Shown here: in pieces, positions 1 through 9,648 of the stretch
Layout of the letters: each line of letters opens with the position of its first letter
How positions within the stretch are numbered: the first letter of the stretch is position 1
Notes under the pieces: model-generated
What the model was told of the DNA's origin: nothing
The model's database searches: none
What the model saw: the letters and a program-made list of their open reading frames with translations, nothing else
Source: Chloropicon primus
Taxonomy: Eukaryota > Chlorophyta > Chloropicophyceae > Chloropicales > Chloropicaceae
Direction of reading: 5' to 3'
Length of the DNA: 64,000 bases
NCBI GenBank assembly: GCA_023205875.1
Contig: CP060754.1
Location: 62,001-126,000 of the forward strand
Translations under genes and position numbers: made by a program

Positions 1-420
1 TGCAGTGCCTCGGGAACGATCGTCTTCTTGTGGGTGTTCTTTTTCGTGAGGAGGGGCCGCGAAAGGAGTCATCCTGAAGAAGGTGTAAGGAGAGGAAGCA
101 GCAGGGACAGGCTCTTGGACTACATCGAGCTTATCGATGAGGACAGTGACAACGACACCGAAAGCAGTGCTGGAGAGGGGGAGGGGGAGCAATCCGAGGA
201 CGAGGAGAAAGGGGAAGTCCTGAGAAACGTCGCAGGTGACGAAAGTGCGAAAGATGCATCTGACGGGTGCGTCATTTGCATGAGCTCCAAGAAGCTTGTG
301 GTTTTAGTGCCCTGTGGCCACTCTTCCATTTGCAGAAAATGTTCGAGGAGACTTGACACTTGTCCGTTCTGCAGGCAACCCATCATAAAGAGGCAAAAGA
401 TATATTTTGCAGGGAACTGA
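1..420 (+). CDS. RING-finger (C3HC4) protein, 3' part
   Basis: The frame is open from the window edge and contains no ATG near its start, so this is the C-terminal part of a larger gene that begins upstream. An acidic Ser/Glu/Asp-rich linker precedes a RING domain in the last 50 residues. The zinc ligands are CVIC, then CGH, CRKC and CPFC, the C3HC4 order. The spacing resembles IAP/MGRN-type RINGs, and the domain ends almost at the C-terminus as in those E3 ligases. The likely role is an E3 ubiquitin ligase, but the substrate-binding part is outside the window. It converges on the next gene with only 114 bp between stop codons. Confidence 0.8.
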   Translation, partial: CSASGTIVFLWVFFFVRRGRERSHPEEGVRRGSSRDRLLDYIELIDEDSDNDTESSAGEGEGEQSEDEEKGEVLRNVAGDESAKDASDGCVICMSSKKLVVLVPCGHSSICRKCSRRLDTCPFCRQPIIKRQKIYFAGN

Positions 421-534
421 AGGAGCTTCTCTGGAAACCCTTGATGATCCCCCTTTTCTGTACCTTTTTGTTTATTAACTGGATGTAACAGTATTCTTCA
501 GATCAAGACGAGCCAACAAAAAGAAAGTGTTGCA

Positions 535-3500
535 TTACAAAAGACTCGCAATGTCGTCTTCGCGCAAGACATTGTCGTAGAGGAACAGATCCTTCACGAC
601 TCCCGCAAAGGAGTTTGTGGATCCAACTCTCGCCTTCCCAAAGGTCGGAGGGATCGCTTGGCTCAGTCTTGCGGTGCTGACAAACCCATCGCCGCTGTCC
701 CCGCGTCCCATGTACAGAGTCAGCTTCTTGCCTTCAAAGACTAGCACGATGGACAAGGGCTTCCTGATCTGAACCTTGTCGATCTCGATCGGCGAGACTT
801 CGCCATTGATCACGATGCTCAGGATATCATTCCCTTCACCCGTGATCTCTGAATTCAACTTGAGCTGAATGTAGAGGTCCAGGGGCAGCTCTTGGCACTG
901 CGATATCAGCTGGAACATGGTTTGATGGATCCGGCTGTACGTGTCGAGAGAGAAGGTGAACCCCATGCTGAAGTTGTTTCCAGTCAGGCCGACGTCTGAG
1001 ATAAGCAGGTACTGGTCCTTTCCGTCAAAATGAACCCCATTTGGCGTGAAAGAGTCAGAATCCAGGCCCCCGTTCCCAACCGCGTAGCTGCTCGGGCCGT
1101 AAGCGCCCGAGTTTGTCCCGTTGAGCGTCAACGGGTAGTAGTACTGAGGTATCACAGGTAAGCTGGCTTTTCTCACCCTCACGCCAGCGTGAACTTCTTC
1201 GGTAAGGTTGGACATGGCTTTCAGATGCTCGCTCAGATTGGTGCATACCGCTCCGCCGGCTCCAAGGTCAAAGCTGCCGCTGGGTCCATCGGCAACGATC
1301 GCGTCGGTGTCCGCCCTTGGAGTTACTTCCACTTCCTCCCCGTCTTCTACTTCTGCTTCAGATCCTTTGCAGAATCTCGCAATGTCTTCTGGGGAAAGTA
1401 CCTCTTCAAATATCTTTACGTTCTTGATCGATCCTTCCAAATTCTCACCCCTCAATTCCGACGAAGAAGCGGTGTCTCCCCCGATCCACATTTCACCTTG
1501 GAAGTTTGGCAGCTGTGGCATCCCCCCCTTCCTGTCAACCAACCAGCCATTCTCGTAGAAGTACCACAAGCCCTCCTTGTCGTCAACAGCAATGGCAATG
1601 TTGTTATCGATGTTGTCTTGCAGAACAAGGGTAGAAGTGTAACCAACTGGACCGGTCTCGAACCTCAACTTGCTCACGTCGTTTTCTGCTTTGGCACTGA
1701 TTGTGAAGTTCCACTTATTGGACAAGCCTCTGAGTAAGGTGCTGTCGAGTCTTGCGGTGGGTGATGTGACTGAGAAGCAGATCGTCGTGCCTTCGCCCTC
1801 GTTGAGCTTCACCTCAGGGATCTGAAGAAAGCTCTTGCGACCCAGGGTAACTCCAGAGTCGAGGAACTCTGATCTGCTGACTGTGCCCACGAGCTTGTAT
1901 GATGAGTTGCCCACCCTTTTGCTGGTACCGTACGGGGGAGCGTCCGTGAGAGGCCAATTGTACGCCGGAACCTTCTCCCTTGTGCTTCCCATGTGAGTCG
2001 CTCCCGACAGCAGCGCGATGAAGTTCGCTGTTTGCTCAGAGTCGAACAGCAAGTTGTTGATGGGAAGGATGATCCCATCGCTGCACAACTTTACCCCAAG
2101 CAGTTGGGCGATTCCGCAAGGATTTTCTGTCACCCCGGAGTTTTGCCAGTTCAGGCCCGGTACCGTGCTCCCGTCGTAAGACGGATCGGTGCAAAACTCC
2201 AGGTAATCCGTCATGCAATCCTCCTTGGCCACGTGGTAAAACCGGGCCACTGCTTCTTCCACGTAGTACTCCTTCAACAGGCAGGCAGGTTTCTTCGTTG
2301 CGATGTAGAGAGACGAGCTCCCGTCGTCCTTTCGCTCCATGATGAATGTCACGTTCGGGGCGTTCGTGCGCCCGCCACTGGGCAGTTCCATGACTGTGTG
2401 CCGCGACCCAAGATTGGTCTCCAGAAGCTTTCCGATGCCAATCTTGCCAAAAGGGTTTTCCCTGAACTCGTCCAACTTGTAAACAACCGAATGCCTGTTG
2501 ATCACCTCCCTCATTCTTTCCTTCTTGAGCACGACCCTCGGGCTCACTTGCGCGAACTTCAACATCTTCAGGATGGCGGTGTCCGAGGGCAGAAACAAGA
2601 CAGAGAAGGTCGACTCCTCGATCTTTTTCTTCCAAAAGACCGATTCGCGCAGGGCCTCGCTGATGATACTCACGAAACACACCTCCTCCTGGTTCTCCAA
2701 CGCGTGGCCGAGGCACGATTTTTCCTCCCGCATGAGATCCTGCAAAATGCATTGTTGGTTGTAGTCTATGCTCCCGCTGATGCTCGACGACGTGTTCTTC
2801 CTTCCCGGATCGATCCTCCCGAAGGATTTTTCCAGCCGCCCCGCCGCCTCGCCACCTTCCGAAGTGAGGTCCACGTTCGAGTTCCCATTCGCGGTCGGGA
2901 GACCCACATCCGTGAGGGTCTGGTTCAAGGTTTTGATCACGCTCTGCAGCTCCTTGGGAAGCCTCTCGATCGCCCTGATCACCCTGATGTTGTCCTCCGT
3001 AACGTTCCTGGACATGACGAACTCCGAGAAGCTCACCAGTGATTCTTCCTGCAGGGGCGAACTCGTCTGGTTAAGGATCTTGTCGTACACCTTTGAGAGG
3101 ATTTCGGACGCGACGAGGGGCTCCTCGGCACCTTCCACGGCACTGTCGTCGTCGTCATCGTAATCGTACGCGATAGCCTGGGCATCCGCGCCACCACCCA
3201 TCTCGGAGACCGTGTCCATCGTCAAGTTCAGCAGGAGCTGCACGACGTGGAGGCGTGCGCTCTCCAGCACCTCCTCCTCCACCTCCTCCACCACGGCAAA
3301 CCCTCTCCCCGGGCTGAAGGGCGAGGGAACTCCGCCGAGGAAGTCCACCAGGCTTGCACCGCCGCCGCCTCTGGTCTCCCCGTCCACTCCCCACTCCTCC
3401 TCCCCGCCGTCGTCGCCGTCGCCCAGGTTGAGTTTGGGCCTCTCACCACCGCCGTGCCCCGCAGGTTGCTGCGGGTGCTCGCCCGGCGGGGCGGCGAAGG

Positions 3501-3708
3501 ACTCGAGCCCGCCCAGGAAGGACTGCCAGTACCAGTTCACAGCGGCGTCCCACTGCGCTTGCGCTGGAATGGGGAAGCCCGTTTGCACTGCTGGGAACCC
3601 CCACTGGCCTCGGGCAGGGGCAACGGTCTGGGACACCAAGAGCACCACCGCGAGGTAGGCAAAGCGCCACGACCGCAGCGTTGTCCCGCCTCCGCTTCTT
3701 CCCTTCAT
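535..3708 (-). CDS. Secreted FAS1-like / ConA-like (LamG) domain protein
   Basis: The 1057-residue protein starts at the first ATG (3708). Two further in-frame codons upstream begin with GTG and are not used here. A basic N-terminus followed by AYLAVVLLVSQTVAPARG is a clear signal peptide, so the protein is secretory or cell-surface. Residues about 50-130 are Gly/Pro/acidic low complexity and contain a Glu run. A fasciclin-like (FAS1) region lies at about 345-480 (STFSVLFLPSD...). Two jelly-roll (LamG/concanavalin-like) regions follow, at about 640-790 and 870-1057. Several N-x-S/T sequons are present. FAS1 and ConA-like folds mediate adhesion or glycan binding, so a cell-wall or matrix role is inferred. 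No GPI signal or C-terminal membrane helix is visible. Confidence 0.7.
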   Translation of the reverse strand: MKGRSGGGTTLRSWRFAYLAVVLLVSQTVAPARGQWGFPAVQTGFPIPAQAQWDAAVNWYWQSFLGGLESFAAPPGEHPQQPAGHGGGERPKLNLGDGDDGGEEEWGVDGETRGGGGASLVDFLGGVPSPFSPGRGFAVVEEVEEEVLESARLHVVQLLLNLTMDTVSEMGGGADAQAIAYDYDDDDDSAVEGAEEPLVASEILSKVYDKILNQTSSPLQEESLVSFSEFVMSRNVTEDNIRVIRAIERLPKELQSVIKTLNQTLTDVGLPTANGNSNVDLTSEGGEAAGRLEKSFGRIDPGRKNTSSSISGSIDYNQQCILQDLMREEKSCLGHALENQEEVCFVSIISEALRESVFWKKKIEESTFSVLFLPSDTAILKMLKFAQVSPRVVLKKERMREVINRHSVVYKLDEFRENPFGKIGIGKLLETNLGSRHTVMELPSGGRTNAPNVTFIMERKDDGSSSLYIATKKPACLLKEYYVEEAVARFYHVAKEDCMTDYLEFCTDPSYDGSTVPGLNWQNSGVTENPCGIAQLLGVKLCSDGIILPINNLLFDSEQTANFIALLSGATHMGSTREKVPAYNWPLTDAPPYGTSKRVGNSSYKLVGTVSRSEFLDSGVTLGRKSFLQIPEVKLNEGEGTTICFSVTSPTARLDSTLLRGLSNKWNFTISAKAENDVSKLRFETGPVGYTSTLVLQDNIDNNIAIAVDDKEGLWYFYENGWLVDRKGGMPQLPNFQGEMWIGGDTASSSELRGENLEGSIKNVKIFEEVLSPEDIARFCKGSEAEVEDGEEVEVTPRADTDAIVADGPSGSFDLGAGGAVCTNLSEHLKAMSNLTEEVHAGVRVRKASLPVIPQYYYPLTLNGTNSGAYGPSSYAVGNGGLDSDSFTPNGVHFDGKDQYLLISDVGLTGNNFSMGFTFSLDTYSRIHQTMFQLISQCQELPLDLYIQLKLNSEITGEGNDILSIVINGEVSPIEIDKVQIRKPLSIVLVFEGKKLTLYMGRGDSGDGFVSTARLSQAIPPTFGKARVGSTNSFAGVVKDLFLYDNVLREDDIASLL

Positions 3709-5256
3709 CCTCACTGATTCGTCGAGGCACTTTCCCGGCCGGGGTCGTCCAGCCCACGGTCAACCCTCGTCCTCTCCTTCCTTCCGTTACGCACGCACAC
3801 AGCCACAGCACGACGTTTCGGCTTCGCAGCGTTGACGCGTGTCCTTGGCGCGCGCCTGCCTCTCTTTGCTCCCTCCTCGCTCGAGCTTACCCTCCCTCCT
3901 CCATATCTCCTTCGTCTCCTTCGTCGTCGTCGTCGTCGTCGTCGTCGTTGTGGTCCCTGGCCGCTCGATGGTGTCGTGTCCCCCCAACACCCAACAACAT
4001 CAAGAGAGAGGAGGGTCTTGGAGACGAAATGGACAAGAACAGGAGGGGAAAGAGGAATGTGTGCCTAAGACTTCTCCACCAAACACACAGTCGAAACGAG
4101 TCTCCAGGGAGACTTTACGTCTCTGGTGTGTCATGCCAAGACCCAAGGGACTCCCTTGATGGGAGCGTTGTTGTTCCCTGTACATCCTCTCTCTAAAGTT
4201 CGAGTCGAATGGAGTTGGATGACACTAAAAACCTAAAAAAAAACACCGGGTCGCTTCCCGTTCCACGAGGTTTACGCCAACGCCTGCATGCGTTTGCTCT
4301 TCCGCATTGCTCGTGAGAGGGCGTCGGAACCGTTCTACGCCCTGTTCGTCCTGCGCCCTTCCCCTGCGCCCCGCGTCGTTACGTTTTTACTCGGAATTCT
4401 TGGCTTGCCTCTTCCTCTTTCCCCAAGAAGATGTTTGTTTGTTTGTTTGTTTGTCCTAAAACCTAAAACCTAAAACCTAATGTTCTTCTTTCTTCTTTGT
4501 TTTTTGTTCGTCGACCTTGTCCCGTTCTTGGCTTGGCTTCCGTCCTGGTTCTCCAGGGGGTGATTCGTTAATCCCAATCACGAGAGGGTGCACCCTCCCT
4601 TCCGCTCGGTCCTTGTTTCTTGTTTCTTGTTTCTTGTTTCTTGTTTCTTTTTCCCCTGCGGATCTTTCCTCTTCCCGTTAAGGCAAGGAAGTCTTCCGTG
4701 TCCTCGTCTTGTCTTGTCTTGTGGTTTCTTGGCCTCTCCCTTCTCCCTTCTCCCTTCCTCTTCCTCTTTCCTCTGTTCCTCATTTGTTGGGTTGGGAAAA
4801 GGAGACGAGAGGAGGAGGGCCTTGCAACGAAAAAGAACGTGACAACGAAGCGACGAGAGAGAGACGAGAGACGAGGGACAAGGAGCCGCGCAAGCGAGCG
4901 ACCGACCGCCTTGGCGCACGATACACGATACACGGCAGGGACGAACGACCAAAGCAGGGACGAACGACCGCCAGGGGGAGAGACGGAGACACGAGCGAGG
5001 CGCGGCGAGAGGAGAGGGGTTGCTGGGACTCAACCCAACGGCGTTGCAGGCAGAGGGAACGGAGGCAGAGGGAACGGGGCGCGAGGACCCGAGGACGAGC
5101 GACGTCCAATGGTGGTGTGCGACCAGGGGGTGTAGTTGTGGGGTGACTGTCTCTGTGATGCAGTAGGCTCCTTTGCGACGGCGACGAGGGAGAAAGAGAG
5201 ACGACGCAGGGGAAGAGGCCGGTTGGTTATTTTTTTGAGAGGGGAGAGAGGACAAC
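3709..5256. other. 1.5 kb gene-free spacer with simple repeats
   Basis: No ORF here resembles a protein; the frames are low-complexity Ser/Arg-rich translations. The spacer holds the divergent upstream regions of the FAS1-like gene and the LRR gene. It contains a (CGT)n run near 3924-3951, a short 7+2+7 inverted repeat at 4099-4114, a GTTT run near 4433-4453, a CCTAAAA array at 4455-4480 and five TTGTTTC units at 4613-4648. No tRNA or snRNA could be recognised. Confidence 0.6.
4455..4480. repeat. Interstitial telomere-like CCTAAAA array
   Basis: Nearly four head-to-tail copies of CCTAAAA occur, which is TTTTAGG on the other strand. This is one G short of the Chlamydomonas-type telomere unit TTTTAGGG. 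The array is internal and flanked by unique sequence, so it is interstitial and not a chromosome end. A broken partial copy (CTAAAAACCTAAAA) lies about 220 bp upstream. Confidence 0.7.
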
Positions 5257-6066
5257 ATGGGTTGCGCTTGGTTTGGGCCGAAGGTAACGGAACCGAGCAA
5301 GCTATCGCACGAGAGGCGGTCGCTGACCTGGCGCGCGACGGGAGTCGTCGCGCTCCGCGATGAGGGGCTCACGGACATTCCGAAGATCGCCTTCGAGCAG
5401 GGCCCGCTCGTCAAGGCCCTGGACGCTTCCCACAACAAGTTGGAGTACGTGGACGACGGCATTACGTACCTGAACAAGCTTCAGCGGCTGACGCTCTCGA
5501 ACAACAAGCTGAACTTCCTGAACGACAGAATCGTGCAGCTTTCCAAGCTCCGGGTCCTGATACTGAACGACAACCACCTTCGCGAGCTGCCCTCGACGAT
5601 AGGTCGTTTGACTCAGCTGGAGCACCTGAACCTGGAAAACAACGAGCTGCGCATGATACCCGAGTCCATAGGTTACATGACGCGACTCCACACGCTGCAC
5701 CTGGGGAGAAACAAGCTGAAGACCCTGCCCGAGACGATAGGTGGGTGCTTCTCCCTGGAGGAGATAGACGCGACGAAGAACCAGCTGGAAAAGCTCCCGG
5801 AGTACATCTGCAAGCTGGAAATTCTCAAGGTTCTCCTGGTGGACAATAACTTAATCGAGGAGCTGCCCCAGAAGCTCTTCACGGACTGCAAGATGCTTGC
5901 CACGTTCTCGATACACAAGAACCCCATCGAGACGAAAACGATTCAGTCCATCCCCAACTTCAAGGAGTACAACGAGAGGAGGGTGCAGAAATACGACAAG
6001 CAGATCTACGGCGGAGGAATGAAAGAAAATCTAAGCTTTGACGAGGGTTTCGACAAGGACACTTAG
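5257..6066 (+). CDS. LRRC57: LRRC57-like leucine-rich repeat protein
   Basis: The 269-residue protein is almost entirely LRRs of the 23-residue LxxLxLxxNxL type, about eight copies. The N-terminus reads MGC, giving Gly2/Cys3 for N-myristoylation and palmitoylation, as in animal LRRC57. The match to that family includes HLRELPSTIG in the LRR region and a C-terminal NFKEYNERR segment like the end of LRRC57. It is therefore likely a small membrane-tethered scaffold; the biochemical function of the family is not well defined. The start lies in a good context (gacaacATGG). A TGTAATTGTAT poly(A)-type motif lies about 100 bp after the stop. The gene converges on deoxyhypusine synthase. Confidence 0.8.
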   Translation: MGCAWFGPKVTEPSKLSHERRSLTWRATGVVALRDEGLTDIPKIAFEQGPLVKALDASHNKLEYVDDGITYLNKLQRLTLSNNKLNFLNDRIVQLSKLRVLILNDNHLRELPSTIGRLTQLEHLNLENNELRMIPESIGYMTRLHTLHLGRNKLKTLPETIGGCFSLEEIDATKNQLEKLPEYICKLEILKVLLVDNNLIEELPQKLFTDCKMLATFSIHKNPIETKTIQSIPNFKEYNERRVQKYDKQIYGGGMKENLSFDEGFDKDT

Positions 6067-6169
6067 TAGTAGAGGAACATGACGAGTGCCTTCTTGGCTG
6101 CAATGACCCTTTTTCGTGGTTGGTTTGTGGGCATTACAGCAGCAGGCAACTTTTCGTACGGGAACGGTT

Positions 6170-6180
6170 TGTAATTGTAT
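6170..6180 (+). terminator. TGTAA-type poly(A) motif
   Basis: The 11-mer TGTAATTGTAT lies 104 bp downstream of the LRR gene stop. The same 11-mer follows the CRT-like transporter gene. TGTAA is the established chlorophyte polyadenylation signal. Confidence 0.55.
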
Positions 6181-6278
6181 TTAGTTTGTTCACTAGTAGT
6201 CTACACTAAAACGGACATTGTCCCGAAGATAAACAGAGTCTTAACCCCCCTCTAGCCCCAACTCCCTCTCTCTCTCTC

Positions 6279-7376
6279 TCAGCGCTTTGCAAACGTTTGC
6301 GACACGAGGAGAGGAAAGATGATCGTCGCGTCCCCGTACACCTTGACGGGCTTTGCGTTCTGCTTTATTTTCCCCCAGGACTTGGCCTCGTCCGGCCGAG
6401 CTCCCGAGTCGCTGCCGTCGAACTCCTGGGCGGTGTTGACGTACACAGCATAGTCCGCCCCGTTCCTCATCAGGTTGGCGTTGCAGATGTGGTGCTTGCA
6501 GACGCCTCCGCCCAAAATGATCATCCCCGTCTTCCTTGGGGCAGCCTTCACCGCCTCCGTGTTGATGGATCTTATGTCCTGGACCAAGTCAACGACGAGT
6601 CCCGGGTTCTTGTAAGAGTGGAAGTACAGCATGTCCCCGATCGACCCGTCCGTCAGCGCTGGGCAGTACATCGGGATGGAGTTCTTCCACGCCCAGTAGC
6701 ACACGGATTCCTCGTTGTTGATTTCCTTGCCCAGCCTCGCGATGACCCTCGAGGGGGTCCACAGGACCCCGTCCTTCTTCTGCTCCTCGAGCATCGCGTC
6801 GAGAACGGGCATGATCCAGTCCTCGAACGAGCAGTAGTTGTCGTTGGGCACGAGGAGGTTTCCAATCCTGTTCAGGCCCTGGGACCTCAGCTCCGTGCCC
6901 TTGAGAGCGAAGTCTCCCAGGTATGTCTTCCCCAGGCACTTGATGAGGTCCTCCTCGATCCCTCCCGCGGTCGTCACCACGCAGTCCACCATCTTATTCT
7001 TCACCAGGTACTTTATCGACTCCCTGACCCCCGAGGAGATGAGGTTCGAGGTGTACCCGAGAAATATCTTGCACTTGACCCCCTTCCTGAACTCGGGGTC
7101 GAGGTGCTCCTCCGGCTCGTCCTTCCCGACCGCCTCATCGCTGAGTCTCCACCGGATCATCTTGTTGATCTCCTCCGCGGCCTGCCCGAAGCTCGTCGCC
7201 TGGAACCCCGTGTACAGCATCCTCTCCAGCACTCGTGTGGCGTGGTCTCCCCCCTCCTCCGTCGTCGTCGTCTCCTCGAAGTCGTACCCCAGAACCGTCT
7301 TCGCCCCCTTTGGCATTTCCACCGACTTGACCAAGACGGCATCCGCCGCCAACTCCGGCACCTCACACCCCTCCAT
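6279..7376 (-). CDS. DHPS: Deoxyhypusine synthase
   Basis: This 365-residue enzyme transfers the aminobutyl group of spermidine to a lysine of eIF5A in an NAD-dependent reaction, the first step of hypusine formation in the cytosol. The family is recognisable throughout: [10 protein letters not shown] near the N-terminal third, [15 protein letters not shown], and the C-terminal active-site region GGGVCKHH. In that region the lysine (about residue 294) matches the catalytic lysine of human DHPS, followed by [20 protein letters not shown]. The length matches the family (about 360-370). The frame stays open upstream into the neighbouring gene, but the family N-terminus and the first sensible ATG (7376) set the start. 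It is divergent from RPA1 across 327 bp. There are no introns. Confidence 0.95.
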   Translation of the reverse strand: MEGCEVPELAADAVLVKSVEMPKGAKTVLGYDFEETTTTEEGGDHATRVLERMLYTGFQATSFGQAAEEINKMIRWRLSDEAVGKDEPEEHLDPEFRKGVKCKIFLGYTSNLISSGVRESIKYLVKNKMVDCVVTTAGGIEEDLIKCLGKTYLGDFALKGTELRSQGLNRIGNLLVPNDNYCSFEDWIMPVLDAMLEEQKKDGVLWTPSRVIARLGKEINNEESVCYWAWKNSIPMYCPALTDGSIGDMLYFHSYKNPGLVVDLVQDIRSINTEAVKAAPRKTGMIILGGGVCKHHICNANLMRNGADYAVYVNTAQEFDGSDSGARPDEAKSWGKIKQNAKPVKVYGDATIIFPLLVSQTFAKR

Positions 7377-7703
7377 ATTCACACCCCTCCTCTCCCTCTC
7401 TCCCTCTCTCCCTCTCTCCGCCCCAAGCCTGCAGCCTGCCTGCAGCCGCCTCCGCTCTCGCTCTCGCTCTCGCTGTACTTTTACACCTGTAAACCGACTC
7501 CAGCCGAGCGCGCCAAAACTGAAAAGGGGGAAAGACAGACGTGAGAAACGGCGGAGAGGCAAGGGCAAAACGGAACCAAGTTCACGCGACCGGGGGAAGA
7601 GAAGAGGAAGGAGGGACACAGGGAGCGTTGTCGGGAGCACAGGGGGCCGGGGACTACGTGCGGGAGAAAGAAGGAGAAGTTGACCAAACGAGGAAGAGAG
7701 AAA
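7377..7703. promoter_or_regulatory. Bidirectional promoter region, DHPS / RPA1
   Basis: This 327-bp gap separates the two divergent ATGs. It contains pyrimidine-rich CTCCCTCT runs (about 7384-7416) and CGCTCT repeats (about 7451-7474) on the DHPS side. No TATA box is obvious. Confidence 0.5.
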
Positions 7704-9263
7704 ATGTCGCAAGGGACGGGAATGGTGGGAGGGCGGAGAGTGCAGCCCATTCAGAGTCTGAACCCTTACATGGGGGCGACGTGGACGATAAGGGCAAGGG
7801 TTGCGAACAAGAGCAACATGAGGACTTACAAGAGCGCCAAGGGGGACGGAAATCTCTTCAACGTGGAGTTCATCGACGAGGAGGGAACGAGAATCGAGGC
7901 CACGCTCTGGAGGGAGGTCGCCCAAAAGTACTTTGAAAACATCGAGGAGGGCAAGGTGTACTACATCTCCAAGGCGGGGCTCAAGCCCGCGAACAAGGCT
8001 TTCTCGTCGGTGCAGAACGACTACCAGCTCCTCATCTCGGACAGGACGGAGATCGAGGAGTGCAACGACGCCAGCGCCGAGCAGCTGCAGAAGGTCAAGC
8101 CCAAGCTCAACGTGACCAAGATAGGAGACCTCCCCCGCCACCTGGGGAGCAGGATGCTCCTGGACATCATCGGCGTGGTGGCGAGCGTTTCTCCCCTCGG
8201 ATCCGTCAAGCGCAAGGTGGACCAGAGCGAGCTTGCCAGGAGAGACCTCACCATCTTCGACACGAGCGGCAGGCAGGTCACTGTCACCATGTGGCAGACG
8301 CTCGCTTCCGAGGAGGGCGACAAGTTGGACAAGATGCAGACGGTAAGGAGTGACCCCTCGGCTCCCCCTTGGCTCGACTCGTCGTGTCGCTCACACGCAA
8401 ACGCTAACGCAAACGCACACACACACACACACACACTCTTCTCTGTATTTCTCTCTTTTCTTGCCGAGCAGGAGTACCCCATCATCGCCCTTCAGGGCGT
8501 CAGAGCGAACGATTACAACGGCGTCTCCCTCTCGACGGTGAGCAGGAGCACCGTTATCATCAACCCTTCCACGGATGAGTCAAGCGATGACTTTATCCCG
8601 GAGGCCAAGGAGCTCAAGGAATGGTTATCGCAGCAGGGCGGGAAGATCGAGTATCCTCACTGCGGCGCCGGGCTCGCCAACAACGGGAGAACCAGCCTGG
8701 GCGGGGCAGCGAACAACACCAGAGTCACCCTCCAGGACCTGAGAGAGAAGCCCGTACCAGCTGTGGGCACGAAGCCAGAGTACGTGAACACCTGGGCCTA
8801 CGTGAGCAACATCCAGCCGGACCAGACCCTGTACTACATGGCCGCGCCGGATGGATCGAACAAGAAGGTCGTCGCGGAGGGCGACAGGTACTACTCGGAG
8901 GGCACGGGGAAGCACTACGACAGCTTCATCAGGAGATATGTCATGAGGTGCGAGGTGATGGATCACACGGGCAACTTGACTTTCAACGTGTTCAACGACC
9001 AGGCCGAGGTGATCTTGGGATGCAAAGCGGACGAGATCGCAGAGTCCAAGGAGAGCAAAGACGCTGCCTACGACGTCACCCTGAAGAACGCCTTGCTGGT
9101 CCCCTACACATTCCGCGTGGCGTGCAAGCCGGAGGAGTACAACAACCAGACGAGGCTGAGGTTCGCCGCACAGAGCCTGAAACCCCTCAACTTCGTCGAG
9201 CAGAGCACCTACCTCATCGGGCAGATCGACAACCTTCTGCCAAAGGCCGAGGCCGCTCACTAG
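7704..9263 (+). CDS. RPA1: Replication protein A large subunit, short form without zinc ribbon
   Basis: Exons are 7704-8342 and 8472-9263, giving about 476 residues. The 129-nt GT-AG intron is a multiple of three and has no in-frame stop. It carries a (CA)n run. RPA1 binds single-stranded DNA in replication and repair. OB folds A (about residues 15-125), B (about 135-255) and C (about 310-475) are present in order. The protein starts at the linker before DBD-A ([10 protein letters not shown]), so the N-terminal protein-interaction domain of canonical RPA1 is missing. In DBD-C the zinc-ribbon stretch reads [11 protein letters not shown]...YYSEGTG, where canonical RPA1 has four zinc-binding cysteines; none is kept. 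It is probably a specialised paralogue or a lineage-specific form. Confidence 0.88.
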   Translation: MSQGTGMVGGRRVQPIQSLNPYMGATWTIRARVANKSNMRTYKSAKGDGNLFNVEFIDEEGTRIEATLWREVAQKYFENIEEGKVYYISKAGLKPANKAFSSVQNDYQLLISDRTEIEECNDASAEQLQKVKPKLNVTKIGDLPRHLGSRMLLDIIGVVASVSPLGSVKRKVDQSELARRDLTIFDTSGRQVTVTMWQTLASEEGDKLDKMQTVRSDPSAPPWLDSSCRSHANANANAHTHTHTLFSVFLSFLAEQEYPIIALQGVRANDYNGVSLSTVSRSTVIINPSTDESSDDFIPEAKELKEWLSQQGGKIEYPHCGAGLANNGRTSLGGAANNTRVTLQDLREKPVPAVGTKPEYVNTWAYVSNIQPDQTLYYMAAPDGSNKKVVAEGDRYYSEGTGKHYDSFIRRYVMRCEVMDHTGNLTFNVFNDQAEVILGCKADEIAESKESKDAAYDVTLKNALLVPYTFRVACKPEEYNNQTRLRFAAQSLKPLNFVEQSTYLIGQIDNLLPKAEAAH

Positions 9264-9648
9264 ACCTGCTCAACGAGAGCAGTGGAGTGTGACCCACGCC
9301 CCTTCGTCTGCATTCAAGTCTTTGTAATCCAGCAACTCTTTCTCTACAGGAAGAAGGAAGAACACCTTCTCTCTCTTCGAGCTCCGCCCCGAATATTCGC
9401 CAGGTCCAGGCCGTGTTTCTCTCCGTGTTTCTCTCCGTGTTTCTCTCTTTCAGTGGAAAGGAGAGCTTGCCTTTGTGCTTCCAGTATTGACTGTGATTAT
9501 CTTACCGTCCTTTCGTGACTTTTCTGTGTGCTGTTTTTGATCTGATGTCTGAACACCATAACAAGTCACGAGGATCTCGCCTTGGGAAGGGAGAGGGCGT
9601 CGTCGCTTGTGAGTCACAACTCGTGGGATGGATGCGCGCTGAATCAAG
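9264..9648. other. Spacer with TGTAA motif and 12-bp tandem repeat
   Basis: This spacer holds the RPA1 3' region, with TGTAA at 9323-9327, and the upstream region of the transporter gene. Three copies of CGTGTTTCTCTC lie at 9412-9447. No gene is visible. Confidence 0.5.

Noticed and set aside
4195-4215. tRNA T-loop-like GTTCGAGTC
   Set aside because: No acceptor stem, D-loop or anticodon arm fits around it.
4455-4480. Chromosome end
   Set aside because: The telomere-like array is under four units long and has normal genes on both sides.
4578-5477. 299-codon minus-strand open frame
   Set aside because: It is Ser/Arg/Pro low complexity, overlaps the start of the LRR gene and resembles no protein.
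7377-8141. Upstream extension of the deoxyhypusine synthase frame
   Set aside because: It overlaps RPA1 coding sequence and is low complexity; the enzyme family starts near the 7376 ATG.
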